Shown here one piece after another: positions 25,687-36,026 of a DNA stretch of 64,000 nt. Below the pieces are notes generated by a model that was not told the DNA's origin, did no database searches, and was given only the letters and a program-made list of their open reading frames with translations. Within the stretch, counting starts at the first letter, position 1. Every line of letters begins with the position of its first letter. Position numbers and translations under genes: made by a program. Source of the DNA: Sneathiella sedimenti (GTDB lineage Bacteria; Pseudomonadota; Alphaproteobacteria; Sneathiellales; Sneathiellaceae); assembly GCF_017313765.1 (NCBI RefSeq), contig NZ_JAFLNC010000001.1, positions 124,001-188,000 on the forward strand. The letters are read 5' to 3'.

Positions 25687-25723
25687 GGTACTCTCCCTGT
25701 ACCATGTTGATCCGCGCGGATCA
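25687..25723. promoter_or_regulatory. Two adjacent palindromes upstream of nickel/cobalt permease
   Basis: GGTAC-N7-GTACC (25687-25703) is followed four bases later by the perfect 16-bp palindrome TGATCCGCGCGGATCA (25708-25723), 45 bases before the permease ATG. They could form a metal-responsive operator. They do not match the classical NikR site, and I saw no cobalamin riboswitch. Confidence 0.45.
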
Positions 25724-25768
25724 GTCACACGCAATTCCTGTAACAATTACCGCCTCACGGATGTCAGA

Positions 25769-26470
25769 ATGCTTTCGATACTTACTCTCGGGTTTTTAAT
25801 AGGTATGCGTCATGCACTGGAGGCAGACCATGTCGCGGCCGTCGCCAGTCTTGCATCAGGTAGTAAAAGTATCCGTGAGACGATTTTTCATGGTGCCGTA
25901 TGGGGACTTGGCCATACCTTGGCACTTATGGCTATTGGCTCTCTCGTCATCGTGATGAATAGTTCGGTGCCGGAGGGACTCGCTCACTGGCTGGAATTTA
26001 CCGTTGGCGTTATGCTGGTTGTACTTGGTGCAGATGTGATCCGCCGGGTGGTCCGGGACCGGGTGCATTTTCATTTCCATAGACACAGCTCTCAAGGCCG
26101 CGCCCATTTGCACGCCCACTCCCATCGCGGTGAAGGTAAGCACGCCAAATCTGCCCATGAGCATACCCACAACAAGAGCCTGACAGCGCGTGTTCTCGCA
26201 GTCGGACTCATGCACGGAATGGCAGGTTCCGCCGCGTTGGTAGTGCTTGTTGCCGGAACAATCACGACGACCATGACAGCAATTCTTTATATGGCGCTCT
26301 TCGGCTTTGGGTCCATTGTCGGTATGGCGGCCCTGTCCGCCGTGATTGCCGTGCCGTTGCGCTATTCCGCAGCGTCCATGACATGGGCCTATAACGGGGT
26401 GCAGGCTGTTGTCGGTATCGGCACCCTGTCACTCGGCCTTTATACCATGTACAGCCTCGGTCTTGCCTAA
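25769..26470 (+). CDS. Nickel/cobalt (NiCoT/NicO-type) permease
   Basis: A 233-residue inner-membrane protein with about six helices. The first helix carries IGMRHALEADHVAAVASL, the metal-site signature of nickel/cobalt permeases (RHAxxADH). A histidine-rich cytoplasmic or periplasmic loop spans about residues 96-132 (HFHFHRHSS, HLHAHSHRG, HEHTHN), which likely binds or funnels metal. The end of the gene overlaps the open frame of the next EamA gene. Two palindromes lie upstream. Cobalt uptake would fit the cobT gene of this window, but the metal is not determined. Confidence 0.85.
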   Translation: MLSILTLGFLIGMRHALEADHVAAVASLASGSKSIRETIFHGAVWGLGHTLALMAIGSLVIVMNSSVPEGLAHWLEFTVGVMLVVLGADVIRRVVRDRVHFHFHRHSSQGRAHLHAHSHRGEGKHAKSAHEHTHNKSLTARVLAVGLMHGMAGSAALVVLVAGTITTTMTAILYMALFGFGSIVGMAALSAVIAVPLRYSAASMTWAYNGVQAVVGIGTLSLGLYTMYSLGLA

Positions 26471-27386
26471 GTACCAGCTGCAGAATAAAGAGGAAGGACA
26501 GGCACTCGCAACCCTGTTGCCTCATGGTGCTCTGTTACTCTCGGTCGTCCTACTCGGCCTTTCCTTTGTTGCTATACGAGCAATCATGGCCGATCAACAA
26601 GCCGCCGCGTCGCTCGGGTTTCTCCGATACGGCCTGGCGACACTGATCCTCCTGCCGCTGCTTTGGCGCCGCCGGATTGTCATGCCGCCCTTGAAAATAG
26701 TGCTGACGGTGATTCTTCTCGGCATTCTTCAGTTCGGTCTGTTCCATCTATTCGTCAATACCGCATTGAAAGACATTCCCGCCTCCCGTGGCGCTGTTAT
26801 CTTTGCCCTCATTCCCATCATGACCGTGCTAATCGCGGCAATCTCGGGACGCGATTCCCTCAATAGCATCAAATTGTTCGCGGCAATTCTGTCAATTATC
26901 GGCGTTGCGCTCGCCATCGGGGAAAAAGCGTTTACAGCCGACACCGCTTCAAGCAGCTGGCTTGGAGAAACCCTCTTCTTCATGGCCGTCTGCTGCGGGG
27001 CAACCTATAATGCCTTTTCCAGCCGCCTGATGCAAAATCGCTCCGTCCTGCTGCTCACCATTATCGGGATGAGCGCCGGAACCATGGTGATTTTTCCCGT
27101 TGCGTATAGTGAAGGTATCGGTGAAGTCATGGCGGGATATGACACACGCGATTGGCTCTGGATCCTTTATCTTGCAGGTCCTGCCGCGGCATTCAGCCTT
27201 TTCCTCTTTAACTGGGGTCTGCAGCAGCTCTCTCCATCGCAGGCCGCCATTTATGTTCCAATTGCTCCAATCATGGCCGCCGCTTTTGGTGCACTTATAT
27301 TGGATGAGCATTTGTCCCATCTATTCCTGGTGGGACTCGCCTGTGCCGTTGCAGGGCCGATCATTGTTAATTGGCGGCGTAAATAG
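26409..27386 (+). CDS. EamA/DMT-superfamily membrane transporter (start uncertain)
   Basis: Third EamA protein of the window: ten helices in two repeats, with LFHLFVNTALKDIPASRGAVIFALIP split over two helices and GLQQLSPSQAAIYVPIAPI near the end. The longest frame starts at an ATG at 26409, but that would overlap the permease gene by 62 bases. A TTG at 26463 or one at 26517, the latter behind AGGAAGGA, are alternatives; neither is well spaced. The true N-terminus therefore probably begins near residue 19 to 37 of the longest frame. The substrate is unknown. Confidence 0.8.
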   Translation: MSVSAPCHSAFIPCTASVLPKYQLQNKEEGQALATLLPHGALLLSVVLLGLSFVAIRAIMADQQAAASLGFLRYGLATLILLPLLWRRRIVMPPLKIVLTVILLGILQFGLFHLFVNTALKDIPASRGAVIFALIPIMTVLIAAISGRDSLNSIKLFAAILSIIGVALAIGEKAFTADTASSSWLGETLFFMAVCCGATYNAFSSRLMQNRSVLLLTIIGMSAGTMVIFPVAYSEGIGEVMAGYDTRDWLWILYLAGPAAAFSLFLFNWGLQQLSPSQAAIYVPIAPIMAAAFGALILDEHLSHLFLVGLACAVAGPIIVNWRRK

Positions 27387-27477
27387 CGCGGATTAGTTTT
27401 CTATCACAAAATTGAATACACAGCCTTTGTAATAAGGGCTAAGGTCACCTACTGGCAGAATCCGAGAAGGACGTAAC

Positions 27478-28722
27478 ATGAAGATAGCCCGCCTTTTCCT
27501 GATCTTGTTATTGGCTATGTTTTCCCCGAACGAAAGTTGGGAGGCAAACACCGCTCAGGCAGCGGATGCTGTGTCATTTGGGCCGCGGCCTCTTTTTCTG
27601 GTGGATGATATGGATCAGGGGGAATTGAAGGATAAGCTCCTTCAATGCCGGACACAATCCGCCAGGACAACCGACTTTTCCATAGGGCATCGCGGAGCTT
27701 CCCTGCAGTTTCCAGAACATACAAAAGAGAGCTATCTCGCTGCGGCGCGCATGGGCGCCGGCATCCTCGAATGCGATGTGACCTTCACCAAAGACAAGGC
27801 ACTTGTCTGCCGCCATTCCCAGTGCGATCTGCACCTGACGACCGACATTCTCAGCCGGCCGGAATTGGCGGCAAAATGTTCTGTTCCCTTTTCCCCGGCC
27901 AGCGAGAATGGCGGCAAAGCTTCGGTGAAATGCTGTGCGTCTGATCTGACCCTTGCCGAGTTCAAGTCACTGAATGGCAAGATGGACGGAGCGAATAAGC
28001 AAGCTGAAACCATAGTGGATTACCTAAAGGGCACTCCAGGCTGGCGCACTGACCTCTACGCGTCAAATGGCACCCTGATGACACATCAAGAGAGTATTAC
28101 GCTGATTGACGGTCTTGGCCTAAAGTTCACACCAGAACTCAAATCCGCCGAAGTCTCGATGCCTTACAACGGAAGTTACAGTCAACAGGACTACGCTAAA
28201 GCACTGATTGCGGACTACAAGGCGGCGGGGATTGACCCAAAGCGCGTCTTTCCGCAATCCTTCAATCTGGACGACGTGCTCTATTGGATCGAAAATGAGC
28301 CGGACTTCGGCGCGCAGGCAGTTTTTCTTGATGGCCGCTATCGCGGTAACGCGCTTAACCCCGATAATCCGGATACTTTTTCACCGAGCATGAAAGAGCT
28401 CTCGGAAAAAAATGTCCGATATATTGCGCCGCCGACCTGGATGCTGCTTGCCGTGAATGATGAGGGCGGGATCGTCCCGTCAGCTTACGCGCAAGAAGCC
28501 AAAAAGGCTGGCTTGAAGATTATTACCTGGACGTTGGAGCGTTCCGGCTCCCTCACAAATGGTGGCGGCTGGTACTATCAGACAGTCAAGGAGGCCATTG
28601 ATAGCGAGGGTGATGTAATGACCGTCCTTGATGTTCTTGCGAAAGAGGTGGGTGTCGTTGGCGTCTTTTCCGACTGGCCCGCAACTACCACATACTATGC
28701 GAACTGCATGGGGATTGATTAA
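27478..28722 (+). CDS. Secreted glycerophosphodiester phosphodiesterase
   Basis: A 414-residue exported enzyme of the GDPD family that releases glycerol-3-phosphate from glycerophosphodiesters. A signal peptide (core [11 protein letters not shown]) precedes the TIM-barrel catalytic motifs: [14 protein letters not shown] near residue 65, [18 protein letters not shown] near 100, and [11 protein letters not shown] near 220. The HR/E/D/H set expected for metal-dependent catalysis is present. ATG follows GAGAAGGA. Periplasmic location suggests scavenging of phosphate or glycerol from phospholipid headgroups. Its stop overlaps the putA stop by four bases. Confidence 0.9.
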   Translation: MKIARLFLILLLAMFSPNESWEANTAQAADAVSFGPRPLFLVDDMDQGELKDKLLQCRTQSARTTDFSIGHRGASLQFPEHTKESYLAAARMGAGILECDVTFTKDKALVCRHSQCDLHLTTDILSRPELAAKCSVPFSPASENGGKASVKCCASDLTLAEFKSLNGKMDGANKQAETIVDYLKGTPGWRTDLYASNGTLMTHQESITLIDGLGLKFTPELKSAEVSMPYNGSYSQQDYAKALIADYKAAGIDPKRVFPQSFNLDDVLYWIENEPDFGAQAVFLDGRYRGNALNPDNPDTFSPSMKELSEKNVRYIAPPTWMLLAVNDEGGIVPSAYAQEAKKAGLKIITWTLERSGSLTNGGGWYYQTVKEAIDSEGDVMTVLDVLAKEVGVVGVFSDWPATTTYYANCMGID

Positions 28723-31700
28723 GCCTCGTTTGCGGCAAGCAGTTTGGTATTGCCTCCCGATGCCGTCGTATCAATGCAAAGTGCCCGCTCTGCAGTATAA
28801 ACCTCCCAATCCTCCCCGCCAACGATGAGCGGTATGATGGCACCATCCCGCGCCGCAATTGCCTGGCGGTAACTGCGAAGATCATACTCGCCGGCCGTCA
28901 GCGATACCCCAGCCAGAGATGGCAGTCCCGCCACGAGGCCCGGCGTCAGCTTCCCAGTTAGCCGGTCAACAAGACCTTTTCGTTTCTTTTCCATGTCAAA
29001 AGCCTTAATCAGGCCTTCTGCCTCATCAGGGGCATCCGCGAGCAGGACACTATTCCCGGTCAGGAGAGCCATGGCTGCCATTTCTATTGCTTCCGTTCCA
29101 GCACAGAGAATTACACCACGCCCATGCAGGCTTAGGCGGTTGCTTTCCCCTGTCGGACCCACTAGATCGACTGGGGTTGGATCATAGGATCCTGCCCGTT
29201 GAAGCGTTGCGTCGATGATCGTCTGAAGATTTCCATCGAGCTTGCTTGATAATTTCTGCAACACGACCCGGCGATCTTCCTGCCGGTCCCACACGGTTTG
29301 TGCATTTTGCAATTCCCGAATAACTGCCTGATGTTCGTCAGAAATCTGGACCTCCGTCCATTCATCTGCGGAATGCGCAGAAGACAAAGCCGACTGCCCG
29401 GCTGCCCTTGTAAAACGGTGAAGATAGAATGGACCTCCCGCTTTTGGTCCCGTTCCTGACAACCCCTCACCACCAAACGGCTGGACACCGACAACTGCAC
29501 CAATCTGGTTGCGATTGACATAGAGATTGCCGACATGGGCCCGGTCGCACACATCCTGGACACGGGTGTCAACGCGTGTATGCAGGCCGAGCGTCAAGCC
29601 ATAGCCCGTGGCGTTAATCTTCTCGACCACCTTGGTCACATCCTCAGCCTTGAAGGTCGCGATGTGCAGGACAGGACCAAATATTTCTTTTTCCAGTTCC
29701 TCTATTCCGCCAATGCGGTAAGCGGCCGGACTGACGAAGCAGCCGGCCCTATCTTCAGACGGAAGCGGTAGTTTCTTGATCAACCGGCCCGCTGCTTCCA
29801 GCTTTTTGCAATGCGCCTCAATCATGGATTTGGCCTCTCCGTCGATGACGGGCCCGACATCCACGGAAATATTCCAGGGATTGCCAATTTTGAGTTCCCC
29901 CATCGCTCCTTCCAGCATGTGAATGACCTTGTTGGCCACGTCTTCCTGGACATAGAGGACACGAAGTGCAGAGCATCTTTGTCCTGCCGACTGAAACGCC
30001 GACGCGACGATATCCCGTACCGCCTGTTCCGGTAATGCGCTTGAATCGACGATCATGGCATTGAGACCGCCAGTTTCCGCAATTAAGGGCGCCTCTGGGT
30101 CTGCATTCTCCGCCATGGATCGCGCAATACGCTGCGCCGTTTCCGTTGAACCGGTAAAGCACACACCCTGTATATCAGGATGTGAAGCAAGGGCTGCCCC
30201 GGCAACCGCGCCATCGCCCGGAAGGAACTGCAAGACATTGCCCGGAATTCCGGCCTCCCGCATTAGTTCAACAGCCCGTGCAGCAATCAGCGGGGTCTGT
30301 TCGGCCGGCTTAGCGATCACTGTATTGCCCGCAACCAGGGCGGCGGCGATCTGCCCGGTAAAAATGGCGAGCGGAAAATTCCAGGGAGAGATACAAACGA
30401 AAGGTCCACGTCCTTTTGCCTCTTTCGTTTTCGCGTCCTCCCGCGCACGCAGAGCATAGTATCGGCAGAAGTCGGCGGCCTCCCGCACCTCGGAGATACC
30501 GTCCATGAGGGATTTTCCAGCCTCCCGGGCAAGCAGAGACATAAGCTCAACGCGGTTTTTCTCATAGAGGTCGGCGATACGCTCCAGCATCTTCGCGCGA
30601 TCATCCACCGGTGTTTCGCGCCAGCTATTTACCCCCTCAGTGGCGATTGAAACCGCGTTACGGACATCCTCCGGGGTCGCGTCTATTACGCGGCCAACAA
30701 TATCCGATCGCATGGATGGATTGCAGACATCCCGCCCCTGCCCTGTCCTTACCTTTCCGCCGATCACAGGCGCGGCCCGCCATGTCGCGCTTTTGAAAGC
30801 ATTGCGCGCATCGTCGAACTCCGCCAGAACCGACGGGTTTGGGAAATTGATGCCGGCGGAATTACGCCGTCTTGTGCCGTAAAGCACATCCGGGAGGGGG
30901 ATTTTATCATTTTCTATTGTTGGATAGGCCTTTATGGCGGCAAGCGGATCGCGCACAACCTGCCGTGGCGGGACCTTTTCATCCAGAACCTGGTTCACAA
31001 ATGAACTGTTTGCGCCATTTTCCAACAAACGACGAACGAGATACGCCAGCAGATCTTCATGAACACCGACGGGCGCGTAAATTCGGCAACGGTTTTTGTT
31101 ACGCGTCATCACGAGATCATGCAGCCCCTCCCCCATGCCGTGAAGCCGCTGGAACTCGAAGTTTTCCACGCCCTCCGCCATTTCCAGAACGGCGGCAATT
31201 GAATGCGCATTATGGGTTGCGAACTGCGGATAGATATAGTCCGTCATGGAGAGCAGTTTTTTCGCGCAGGCAAGGTAGCTGACATCCGTGGCCGCCTTGC
31301 GGGTGAATACAGGATAACCGTCATACCCCATCACCTGGGCAAGCTTGATCTCCGTGTCCCAATAGGCGCCCTTGACCAACCGGACCATGATCTTCCGGTC
31401 CAGTTTTCTGGATAACGCACACAGCCAGTCGAGAACATAGGTAGCGCGCGGTCCATAGGCCTGCACCACGACGCCAAAGCCATCCCATCCCTTCAAATCA
31501 GGGTTGGACAAGACAGCTTCGATAATATCGAGGGAGAGATCGAGACGGTCCGCCTCTTCCGCATCAATGTTAAAGCCCATATTGGCGTTTTTAGCCTGAA
31601 AAACGAGGGACGACAGGCGGGGAACCACCTCGTCAAGCACCCGCTTTCTTTGTGTATACTCATAGCGCGGATGAAGCGCCGAAAGCTTTACGGATATCCC

Positions 31701-32420
31701 CGGGTTGTTGCGGCTCTCCGCATTGGTGCTATGCTCCGAAATGCTGGAGATTGCCTTCGAGTAGGCCATGAAATAGCGCTGTGCATCCTCCGCAGTTCGC
31801 GCTGCCTCACCCAGCATGTCAAAGGAATAGGTATATCCCTTTTTTTCCATGCCGCGCGCACGGTTCATCGCTTCCTGAATATCGCGGCCGAGGACGAACT
31901 GATGTCCCAGTATCTTCATTGACTGACTGACGGCAGTACGGATGACCGGTTCACCAACCCGTTTCACAAGCTTTCTGAGTTGCCCGACGACATCCAGTGA
32001 ACTCTCGTCCAGAGGATGCACCACCTTTCCCGTCAACATCAGCCCCCAGGTAGAGGCATTTACCAACGGAGAAGACGAATGCCCTAAATGTCTGCTCCAG
32101 TCTGCTGGCGCAATCTTGTCACTTATCAAGACGTCCATGGTCAGTTCGTCCGGCACACGCAAGAGCGCCTCTGCCAGACACATCAGGGCAACCCCCTCTT
32201 CTGTCGTGAGACCATATTCACCAAGAAAGGTTTCCATAACGCCCGGATTGTCCGCACGGCGGAGCTCCTCTACCAGCACCACCGCCTGATCGACAATCCG
32301 GTCCCGCGTCTCTTTCGAAAGATCGAGATCGTCGATCAGCTTTTGAACGGCCTCCGCCTCATTCGTAAGGTAGTGGGCACGAATATCGGAGCGAAGTTGC
32401 AGCAAATTCTTTTGTGCCAT
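28719..32420 (-). CDS. putA: Bifunctional proline dehydrogenase / P5C dehydrogenase
   Basis: Oxidises proline to glutamate in two steps with FAD then NAD. At 1233 residues it has a proline dehydrogenase barrel (about residues 180-480, with [15 protein letters not shown]) and an aldehyde dehydrogenase domain (about 560-1000, with [26 protein letters not shown] and the catalytic cysteine in [10 protein letters not shown]). About 200 extra C-terminal residues match the aldehyde-dehydrogenase-like tail of long PutA forms. No ribbon-helix-helix domain is seen at the N-terminus, so it probably does not repress its own gene. The ATG has GAGG upstream. Confidence 0.96.
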   Translation of the reverse strand: MAQKNLLQLRSDIRAHYLTNEAEAVQKLIDDLDLSKETRDRIVDQAVVLVEELRRADNPGVMETFLGEYGLTTEEGVALMCLAEALLRVPDELTMDVLISDKIAPADWSRHLGHSSSPLVNASTWGLMLTGKVVHPLDESSLDVVGQLRKLVKRVGEPVIRTAVSQSMKILGHQFVLGRDIQEAMNRARGMEKKGYTYSFDMLGEAARTAEDAQRYFMAYSKAISSISEHSTNAESRNNPGISVKLSALHPRYEYTQRKRVLDEVVPRLSSLVFQAKNANMGFNIDAEEADRLDLSLDIIEAVLSNPDLKGWDGFGVVVQAYGPRATYVLDWLCALSRKLDRKIMVRLVKGAYWDTEIKLAQVMGYDGYPVFTRKAATDVSYLACAKKLLSMTDYIYPQFATHNAHSIAAVLEMAEGVENFEFQRLHGMGEGLHDLVMTRNKNRCRIYAPVGVHEDLLAYLVRRLLENGANSSFVNQVLDEKVPPRQVVRDPLAAIKAYPTIENDKIPLPDVLYGTRRRNSAGINFPNPSVLAEFDDARNAFKSATWRAAPVIGGKVRTGQGRDVCNPSMRSDIVGRVIDATPEDVRNAVSIATEGVNSWRETPVDDRAKMLERIADLYEKNRVELMSLLAREAGKSLMDGISEVREAADFCRYYALRAREDAKTKEAKGRGPFVCISPWNFPLAIFTGQIAAALVAGNTVIAKPAEQTPLIAARAVELMREAGIPGNVLQFLPGDGAVAGAALASHPDIQGVCFTGSTETAQRIARSMAENADPEAPLIAETGGLNAMIVDSSALPEQAVRDIVASAFQSAGQRCSALRVLYVQEDVANKVIHMLEGAMGELKIGNPWNISVDVGPVIDGEAKSMIEAHCKKLEAAGRLIKKLPLPSEDRAGCFVSPAAYRIGGIEELEKEIFGPVLHIATFKAEDVTKVVEKINATGYGLTLGLHTRVDTRVQDVCDRAHVGNLYVNRNQIGAVVGVQPFGGEGLSGTGPKAGGPFYLHRFTRAAGQSALSSAHSADEWTEVQISDEHQAVIRELQNAQTVWDRQEDRRVVLQKLSSKLDGNLQTIIDATLQRAGSYDPTPVDLVGPTGESNRLSLHGRGVILCAGTEAIEMAAMALLTGNSVLLADAPDEAEGLIKAFDMEKKRKGLVDRLTGKLTPGLVAGLPSLAGVSLTAGEYDLRSYRQAIAARDGAIIPLIVGGEDWEVYTAERALCIDTTASGGNTKLLAANEA

Positions 32421-32485
32421 GGCTGGCCTCGTGATGAGTTGACAATGGGCGTTAAATTACCGCCGATAATACTCTCAAACTCGAA

Positions 32486-32497
32486 GGTCATGTGACC
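32486..32497. promoter_or_regulatory. Inverted repeat upstream of putA
   Basis: GGTCA, two bases, TGACC, located 66 bases before the putA start in the 181-base gap to the carboxylase gene. It could be a regulator site, which would fit a PutA lacking its own DNA-binding domain. Short and unproven. Confidence 0.3.
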
Positions 32498-32601
32498 AAA
32501 GTACGCCAAAATTACTTTATAAAATCAGGATTATCCTCACCTTGATAGCCGAACTTCCTTCATAATTGCCTGCAAATAGTCAAAAAGGCTAGACGAGGCA
32601 G

Positions 32602-34149
32602 CTAAGGCCTTACCTTGAAGCTGGATACACCGACCTCGCGCAGGGGTGCCGCCATTTCAGCAAAATCACAGAGCAATTTCCGGGTATCGCGCGGATCGAC
32701 AATTTCTTCGATCATGAACCGCTCTGCTGTCCGGAATGGAGATCTCAGGCGATTTAGCCGCTCCTCAATTTCATCAAGCTTTGCCTTGGGGTCGTCAGAC
32801 GCCTCAATCTCGGACTTATAGGCCGCTTCAAGTCCTCCGGCGATTGGCAAGGACCCCCAGTCACCAGAAGGCCACGCATATCTTAGATTGAAACGCCCCG
32901 AATTCATATGCGCAGCACCTGCAACACCATAGGTCTTGCGAACGATAATTGCGCACCAAGGCACGGTTGCCTGGGCAATCGCGGCCATCGCCCGCACACC
33001 GTGGCGGATCGTTGCTTGCTCTTCCGCCTGCCGTCCGACAAGGAAGCCCGGAATATCGACAAGATGCATTACAGGCAGGTGGAATGTCTGGGCCAGATCA
33101 ACAAAGCGAAGGACTTTGTCCGCTGCGTCCGCTGTCCACGCGCCGGCATAGTGGTAAGGATCACTTGCCAAGACCGCAACCGGCCAGCCATCCAGCCGTG
33201 CGAAACCGGTAATGACGGATCGGCCCCACTTCTTGCCGATTTCAAAGAAACTCCCGGTGTCGACAACGGCTTCAATGATTTTCCGCATTTTATATACTTT
33301 GCGCGAATCTCGCGGAATGGCGTTGATCAGCCAATCCTCCCGACGGTTCGGGTCATCTCCTGTCTCAACGCGCTCGGGCAATTCAAAAACGGACGGCGGG
33401 AGATAGGACAAAAACCGCCGCGCACGCTCAAATGCCTCCTCCTCGGATCCGGCTTCATCATCCACCGCGCCATTACGGGTATGAATTTCAGAGCCGCCCA
33501 GCTCATTCTTGGTGAGTATCTCGCCCGTTCTGGCCACAACCGGCGGACCTGCAACGAACATTTGAGACGTTTCCTTGACCATCACTGAGTAATGGCTTGC
33601 AGCCACACGCGCCGCACCGAGCCCGGCAGTCGAGCCGAGAGCAAGAGCAACCACGGGCACTTTTGAGAGGTTCTCGATCACCGTATGCCAGCCACGGACC
33701 TCGGGGACATAGGTGCGGCCCTCGGTTTCAATTGTCTTGACCGAACCGCCGCCGCCTGTTCCGTCGACAAGCCGGATCAGCGGCAGATGCAGGGACCCTG
33801 CCATATTTTCCACATGGATCAGTTTTTCGCGAATACCCGCATCATTCGCACCACCACGCACAGTGAAGTCATCTCCGGCGACGACCACACGACGGCCATT
33901 CACACGGCCACGCCCCGTAATCAGGTTTGCCGGCTGCATATCAACGAGATTGCCGTCGGCGTCATACTCCGCCTTCCCCGTAACCGAGCCGACTTCTTCG
34001 AAAGACCCTTCATCGAGAATTTTGTCGATGCGATCGCGAACAGTGAGTTTGCCTGCGTTCAGGTGACGCGCGACCTTCTCTTCTCCCCCCATTTTCTTTG
34101 CAAGCTTCTGACGGATCTTTAACTCTTCAATCTCTTTTTCCCAACTCAT
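32602..34149 (-). CDS. Acyl-CoA carboxylase, carboxyltransferase (beta) subunit
   Basis: A 515-residue carboxyltransferase subunit of the propionyl-/methylcrotonyl-/acetyl-CoA carboxylase group. It transfers CO2 from carboxybiotin to an acyl-CoA. Visible blocks: GKLTVRDRIDKILDEGSF, VDGTGGGGSVKT, ALGSTAGLGAARVAASHYSV, IPGFLVGRQAEE and RKTYGVAGAAHM near residues 405-417. Family length is about 510-540. The biotin carboxylase/biotin carrier subunit normally paired with it is not in this window. The start ATG follows AAAGGGAC. Substrate not determined. Confidence 0.92.
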   Translation of the reverse strand: MSWEKEIEELKIRQKLAKKMGGEEKVARHLNAGKLTVRDRIDKILDEGSFEEVGSVTGKAEYDADGNLVDMQPANLITGRGRVNGRRVVVAGDDFTVRGGANDAGIREKLIHVENMAGSLHLPLIRLVDGTGGGGSVKTIETEGRTYVPEVRGWHTVIENLSKVPVVALALGSTAGLGAARVAASHYSVMVKETSQMFVAGPPVVARTGEILTKNELGGSEIHTRNGAVDDEAGSEEEAFERARRFLSYLPPSVFELPERVETGDDPNRREDWLINAIPRDSRKVYKMRKIIEAVVDTGSFFEIGKKWGRSVITGFARLDGWPVAVLASDPYHYAGAWTADAADKVLRFVDLAQTFHLPVMHLVDIPGFLVGRQAEEQATIRHGVRAMAAIAQATVPWCAIIVRKTYGVAGAAHMNSGRFNLRYAWPSGDWGSLPIAGGLEAAYKSEIEASDDPKAKLDEIEERLNRLRSPFRTAERFMIEEIVDPRDTRKLLCDFAEMAAPLREVGVSSFKVRP

Positions 34150-34295
34150 CTGGTTGTCCCTTTTTATTGTTGTTTTTTTCGGACGCTGGCCGCGTTGAAA
34201 TTGACTCTCGCGTCACCCCGATCTTGATAAGAAAACATCAAACCCCTCAAAGGGATCGCTGTCAACTGCTTCGGCGGATTGATGAACAGCCTAAG

Positions 34296-35168
34296 TCATT
34301 CCGGAAGCGGTACGAATGAATCATCGCCCGGCACGCCATCGAAGCGCTGCGCCCGCCAGTCGTCTTTTGCGCGTTCTATTCTTTCTTGGCTGGTTGAGAC
34401 AAAATTCCAGTGCATATATCGAGGCTCTGGCAACGCTTCGCCTCCAAGAACGACAAAGATTGTCTCTTTCATCGACGTCAAAGTGACACTTGGGTACTTT
34501 TTCAGCACGGCAAGCGCCCCCGCCTCCACTGACGCGCCATCAATATCGAGTTCCCCCTCAACAACATAGATTGCCGCTTCGTCATAATCTGGCGTAAATG
34601 TAATGGAGACACCGGCATCGAATCGCAAATCGGCAAAGAAATACCTGTTCATCGTCGCAACGGGAGACGTCTCCCCAAACAGACTGCCCGCGATAAGGCG
34701 TCCATGCCAGCCCTCCCCGCTTAGTTCAGGCAGGGCCGATTTTGGTGTATGGGAAAAGGCGGGCGCCATTTCTTCATGCTCTTTTGGGAGGGCCACCCAA
34801 AGTTGCAGACCGTGGATGCTTTGGTCACTGGACCGGCTTTCTTCACTGCTGCGTTCTGAGTGAACGATCCCGCGTCCCGCTGTCATCAGATTCACATCAC
34901 CGGGGAAAATCTCCTGCACCGAGCCGAGACTGTCGCGATGCATAATTGATCCCTCAAAAAGATAGGTAACCGTGGCCAGGCCAATATGCGGGTGGGGCAA
35001 CACATCCATTCCGTCACCTGTCCTGAAGGTCACGGGGCCCATATGATCAAAAAACACAAAAGCACCGACCGATCGACATTTCGCAACCGGCAAAAGGCGC
35101 CGCACCTCAAGGCCCCCGATATCCTTTGGCTTGCCATTAATGCTAAGAGCTATGCTGTCCGCAGTCAT
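34296..35168 (-). CDS. Pirin-family protein
   Basis: A 290-residue bicupin of the pirin family, usually metal-binding; some bacterial members have quercetinase activity. The N-terminal cupin holds FFDHMGPVTF and LPHPHIGLATVTYLFEGSIMHRDS (written in parts: HPHIGL with H-rich metal site and HRDSLG), and VNLMTAGRGIVHSE follows. The C-terminal cupin starts near residue 185. It lies 15 bases after the 3-hydroxybutyrate dehydrogenase gene on the same strand, so they are probably cotranscribed. The ATG is preceded by GGGAGCAGAG. Confidence 0.88.
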   Translation of the reverse strand: MTADSIALSINGKPKDIGGLEVRRLLPVAKCRSVGAFVFFDHMGPVTFRTGDGMDVLPHPHIGLATVTYLFEGSIMHRDSLGSVQEIFPGDVNLMTAGRGIVHSERSSEESRSSDQSIHGLQLWVALPKEHEEMAPAFSHTPKSALPELSGEGWHGRLIAGSLFGETSPVATMNRYFFADLRFDAGVSITFTPDYDEAAIYVVEGELDIDGASVEAGALAVLKKYPSVTLTSMKETIFVVLGGEALPEPRYMHWNFVSTSQERIERAKDDWRAQRFDGVPGDDSFVPLPE

Positions 35169-35182
35169 CTATCTCTGCTCCC

Positions 35183-35965
35183 CTATTGTGCTGTCCAGCC
35201 CCCGTCAATGGATTGCAGGCTTCCCGTGATGTTTTCTGCAACATCGCTGCACAGGAATACGGCCAATCCCGCCACCTGCTCTATGGTGGTAAATTTCTTT
35301 GTTGCCGCCGCTGCAAGCATCACATCATTGATCACTTCCTCTTCGGTCATTCCCCGTGTACGCGCTGTATCCGGGATTTGCTTTTCAACCAGCGGCGTCC
35401 AGACATAGCCCGGACAGATCGCGTTGACGGTGATATTGTCTCGTGCGACTTCCAGTGCCGCGGTCTTGGTGAGCCCGGCGATCCCATGCTTGGCGGCGAC
35501 ATAAGCTCCTTTGTTGGGGGAAGCAACCAGCGCATGGGCTGACGCCATATTGATGATCCGCCCCCATCCCCGCTTCGTCATGAGCGGGATGGCATGATGC
35601 ATCGTATGAAAGGCAGAGGACAGATTGATGGCGATAATGGCGTCCCATTTTTCCGTCGGGAATTCGGCAATTGGAGAGACATATTGAATGCCGGCATTGT
35701 TGATAAGGATATCGACACCGCCGAATTCTTTGGCCGCCATTTCGAACAGTGACGCTATTTCATCTGGCTTCGTCATATCAGCGGAATGGTATAAGCATTT
35801 CACGCCATAGTCGGTCTCGATTGAACTGCGCAGGGCGTCTATTTCCGCCGCATCACCAAACCCGTTGAGAACAACATGGCATCCCTCTTTCGCGAGCGCT
35901 TTGGCGCATCCCGCGCCAATTCCGGAGGTTGACCCCGTGATAACCGCAACTTTGTTTTTTAACAT
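35183..35965 (-). CDS. 3-hydroxybutyrate dehydrogenase (short-chain dehydrogenase)
   Basis: A 260-residue NAD-dependent SDR enzyme. Motifs: cofactor site TGSTSGIGAGCAKAL near residue 10, NNAGIQYVSPI, and the catalytic Tyr-x3-Lys in GAYVAAKHGIAGLTK near 155. The stretch NAICPGYVWTPLVEKQIPD is typical of D-3-hydroxybutyrate dehydrogenase, which converts 3-hydroxybutyrate to acetoacetate in polyhydroxybutyrate breakdown. The longest frame starts six bases earlier at a GTG, but AAAGGA is well spaced for the ATG at 35965 and gives the usual 260 residues. Followed by pirin. Confidence 0.92.
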   Translation of the reverse strand: MLKNKVAVITGSTSGIGAGCAKALAKEGCHVVLNGFGDAAEIDALRSSIETDYGVKCLYHSADMTKPDEIASLFEMAAKEFGGVDILINNAGIQYVSPIAEFPTEKWDAIIAINLSSAFHTMHHAIPLMTKRGWGRIINMASAHALVASPNKGAYVAAKHGIAGLTKTAALEVARDNITVNAICPGYVWTPLVEKQIPDTARTRGMTEEEVINDVMLAAAATKKFTTIEQVAGLAVFLCSDVAENITGSLQSIDGGWTAQ

Positions 35966-36026
35966 GCTCACATCCTTTGAAATGTGCTGTGAATAGGAAT
36001 TTTTGTTACGGGTATCCGCCGCAGCA

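Noticed and set aside
25704-25799. Possible 31-codon leader peptide before the nickel/cobalt permease
   Set aside because: No ribosome-binding site and its sequence is largely dictated by the palindrome; no attenuator-like features.
32908-33588. Plus-strand frame of 226 codons inside the carboxylase beta gene
   Set aside because: Mirror frame of a conserved coding region; Cys/Arg/His-rich translation without domain features.
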